From JBAPUB01 sp049282455 (lineage in GTDB: Bacteria; Actinomycetota; Actinomycetes; JAHEKZ01): a DNA stretch of 7,017 nt. Each line of letters begins with the position of its first letter. Positions within the stretch are counted from its first letter, which is position 1. Below, piece after piece: positions 6,007 through 7,017 of this stretch. The stretch is taken from NCBI GenBank assembly GCA_049282455.1, contig JBAPUB010000060.1:1-7017 (forward strand). Direction: 5' to 3'. A program made the translations under genes and the position numbers. Below the pieces are notes generated by a model. The model saw only the letters and a program-made list of their open reading frames with translations, did no database searches and was not told the origin of the DNA.

Positions 6007-6672
6007 GTGACCCGCATCAACCCCCTGGTCGGCCAGGTTCTGGCCAAGGCCCGAGTCGTCGGCCTGGTGTCTGCCGCCGTGCTCCTGACCGCTGGAACCG
6101 CCCAGGCTGTGGTCACCGGTGGCGGGTCCACTCCGACCGGTGACCAGACCACCGTCGTGAGCGAGTCCGGCGACCCGGTCCCTGTGGTCACCGACACCGG
6201 CGACCCCGTCCCCGTCGTGACCGACACCGGCGACCCCGTCCCCGTCGTGACCGAGACCGGCGACCCCGTCCCCGTCGTGACCGACACCCCGCCGGTTGAC
6301 CCGTGCGCCAGCGCCACCAACCACGGCGAGTACGTCTCGTCCGTGGCGCACTCCACACCGTCGGGCCCGGGCAAGGGCGCCATCGTCGCCGCTGCGGCGC
6401 ACAGTGACTGCGGCAAGCCCGGCAGTGACGTGACGCCACCCGCCGAGGACCCGGCTCCTGTGGTCACCCAGACCTCAGCCGCCTCCACAACGTCCGGGTC
6501 CAGGGGCAACGCCTCAGGACACGGCAAGGGTCAGGTGAAGACACACGTCTCCACGCACGGCCCTGGTACAACCCATGGCAGCCCCTCCCGCGGCACCCAC
6601 GGCGCAAGCCACGGAGCCGGTCACGGGGGCGGTCACGGGAACGGTCACACCAAGCACGGCCAGCTCGACTAG
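6007..6672 (+). CDS. Secreted repeat protein with GDPVPVVTDT repeats and His/Gly-rich tail, function unknown
   Basis: I do not recognise this 221-residue protein by name. From the GTG at 6007 it has a signal peptide: basic residues at 3, 14 and 16, a hydrophobic core at 17-32 and a TAQA cleavage site after residue 34. Next come Pro/Thr/Val-rich 10-residue repeats (about 45-94): one degenerate unit (GDQTTVVSES) and four near-identical GDPVPVVTDT units. A compact module follows (99-137) with the only two cysteines, C100 and C135, around NHGEYVSSVAHSTP and GPGKGAIVAAAAHSDCGK; I think similar modules recur in secreted actinobacterial hypotheticals, but no search was run. A further repeat-like EDPAPVVTQT lies at 147-156. 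Residues 171-219 form a Gly/Ser/Thr-rich tail with 10 histidines. No LPxTG motif, sorting tail or second membrane segment is present, so free secretion or non-covalent wall association is likely. Metal binding by the tail is only a possibility. The start is set by a good ribosome site; the gene appears monocistronic. Confidence 0.85.
   Translation: MTRINPLVGQVLAKARVVGLVSAAVLLTAGTAQAVVTGGGSTPTGDQTTVVSESGDPVPVVTDTGDPVPVVTDTGDPVPVVTETGDPVPVVTDTPPVDPCASATNHGEYVSSVAHSTPSGPGKGAIVAAAAHSDCGKPGSDVTPPAEDPAPVVTQTSAASTTSGSRGNASGHGKGQVKTHVSTHGPGTTHGSPSRGTHGASHGAGHGGGHGNGHTKHGQLD
6139..6288 (+). repeat. Tandem 30-bp repeat, four close copies plus a degenerate first copy
   Basis: Units lie at 6139-6168 (degenerate), 6169-6198, 6199-6228, 6229-6258 and 6259-6288. 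The last three differ by one base (a Glu codon replaces Asp in the unit at 6229). The 6169 unit differs from them only by a few synonymous changes. Each unit encodes GDPVPVVTDT or a variant. A diverged copy at 6445-6474 lies outside the array. Confidence 0.95.
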
Positions 6673-6921
6673 CACCAACGAGTGGGCGCCCCTTCCCGCA
6701 CCGGCTCGGCACGACCCCTGACAGCACCAACGGCAGCACCCGAAGTACCCCTGGCGCAACCGAACGCACAACTGAACAAGTCCCAGACCTGACGGTCCGA
6801 CCCTGGTCGCTCGGCGCACCCCGATCCCCCGCCCCCACCGCGCCGCTCGACCGGAACGTCTGCTCGGTGCAGACCACTCCCCCCCGGATGCACCGACGTC
6901 GTTGCCGGACCCGGGCCGTCA
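6673..6921. other. C-rich, T-poor stretch without a convincing gene
   Basis: By hand count, 6671-6920 has 113 C, 65 G, 46 A and 26 T on the plus strand. The long open frames on the minus strand here result from the base skew, run across the hairpins and have no recognisable protein character. A 10-bp sequence AGCACCAACG occurs at 6671-6680 and 6723-6732. C-rich, G-poor RNA after a stop codon is the type of sequence Rho prefers, so this may be a 3' untranslated region with a Rho-entry role; that is inference. Confidence 0.4.
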
Positions 6922-6957
6922 GCAACGAGGCCGCGCCGAAGGGCGCGGCCTCGTTGC
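6922..6957. terminator. Strong hairpin, likely terminator (16-bp perfect stem)
   Basis: GCAACGAGGCCGCGCC (6922-6937) pairs perfectly with 6942-6957 around a GAAG loop. There is no T-tract. The stem is long and stable in both directions and lies between the secreted-protein gene and an apparent minus-strand gene entering from the right, so it likely terminates transcription from one or both sides. Confidence 0.75.
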
Positions 6958-6959
6958 GT

Positions 6960-6985
6960 CGGGGGGCTGAGCGGTCAGCCCCCCG
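6960..6985. terminator. Second hairpin, containing the stop codon of the right-hand minus-strand gene
   Basis: GGGGGGCTGA (6961-6970) pairs perfectly with TCAGCCCCCC (6975-6984) around GCGG, with a closing C-G pair at 6960/6985. It can be lengthened by CGTC/GACG (6957-6960 with 6986-6989) if one G is bulged instead. It begins 2 bases after the first hairpin. The minus-strand TGA (6975-6977) lies in the stem, as the cobS stop does in its own hairpin. Confidence 0.7.
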
Positions 6986-7017
6986 GACGCCAGTCACGCA
7001 TGCGTTGCGGATAGCCC
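6975..7017 (-). CDS. Probable C-terminal end of a gene entering from the right, product unknown
   Basis: Read from the right edge on the minus strand, one frame gives GYPQRMRDWRPGG and then TGA at 6975-6977. The composition is plausible for a protein end, the frame stays open to the window edge, and the stop sits in a hairpin just where a terminator would be expected for a convergent gene. Only 13 codons are visible, so chance is a real alternative and the product cannot be named. Confidence 0.38.
   Translation of the reverse strand, partial: GYPQRMRDWRPGG

Noticed and set aside
6139..6288. CRISPR-like spacing of 30-bp repeats
   Set aside because: Units are directly adjacent without spacers and are in frame within a protein gene.
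6464..6997. Minus-strand open frame of 177 codons at the right end
   Set aside because: Crosses both hairpins and the secreted-protein gene; Arg/Gly-rich translation follows from the C-rich plus strand.
6996..7005. Palindrome ACGCATGCGT as an operator
   Set aside because: Only 10 bp, no second site, and it lies within the apparent coding end of the right-hand gene.

Overview
This window reads as a chromosomal segment of a high-GC Gram-positive actinobacterium. The bases are strongly GC-rich, third codon positions are dominated by G and C, GTG starts occur, and the proteins look most like those of the Nocardioidaceae/Propionibacteriales type. The taxon is an inference from protein style, not a search result. 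There are six complete genes and probably the last few codons of a seventh, packed tightly. I see no mobile element, CRISPR array, rRNA or tRNA.

Region 1 (5-1875, plus strand) holds the end of a cobalamin nucleotide-loop assembly operon. cobT (activation of the lower ligand to alpha-ribazole phosphate) overlaps cobS (membrane-bound joining of the lower ligand to adenosylcobinamide-GDP) by 4 bp. An earlier member such as cobU could lie just outside the left edge. A hairpin that contains the cobS stop codon separates cobS from the convergent minus-strand genes.

Region 2 (1898-4266, minus strand) holds gcvT, the T-protein of the glycine cleavage system, followed 17 bp later by a gene for a secreted family-18 glycoside hydrolase-like protein. 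They are probably co-transcribed but have no obvious functional link. The hydrolase gene carries two separate short tandem repeats in its 5' end. The gcvT start has a -10-like hexamer exactly 6 nt upstream, as expected for a leaderless mRNA.

Region 3 (4267-5847) is a 96-bp divergent promoter region followed by pepA, an M17 leucyl aminopeptidase with every metal and catalytic residue in place. Its GTG start is fixed by a good Shine-Dalgarno site.

Region 4 (5848-7017) is the least ordinary part. It encodes a small secreted protein that I do not recognise by name. The protein has a signal peptide, 10-residue GDPVPVVTDT repeats encoded by near-identical 30-bp DNA units, a compact two-cysteine module and a His/Gly-rich C-terminal tail. 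Its leader can be folded so that the Shine-Dalgarno is paired. Downstream is a 250-nt C-rich, T-poor stretch without a convincing gene, then two back-to-back perfect hairpins. The second hairpin contains the stop codon of what looks like a gene entering from the right on the minus strand. No full 'system' is evident. The repeat/His-rich secreted protein with its structured leader and tail is the most promising novelty.
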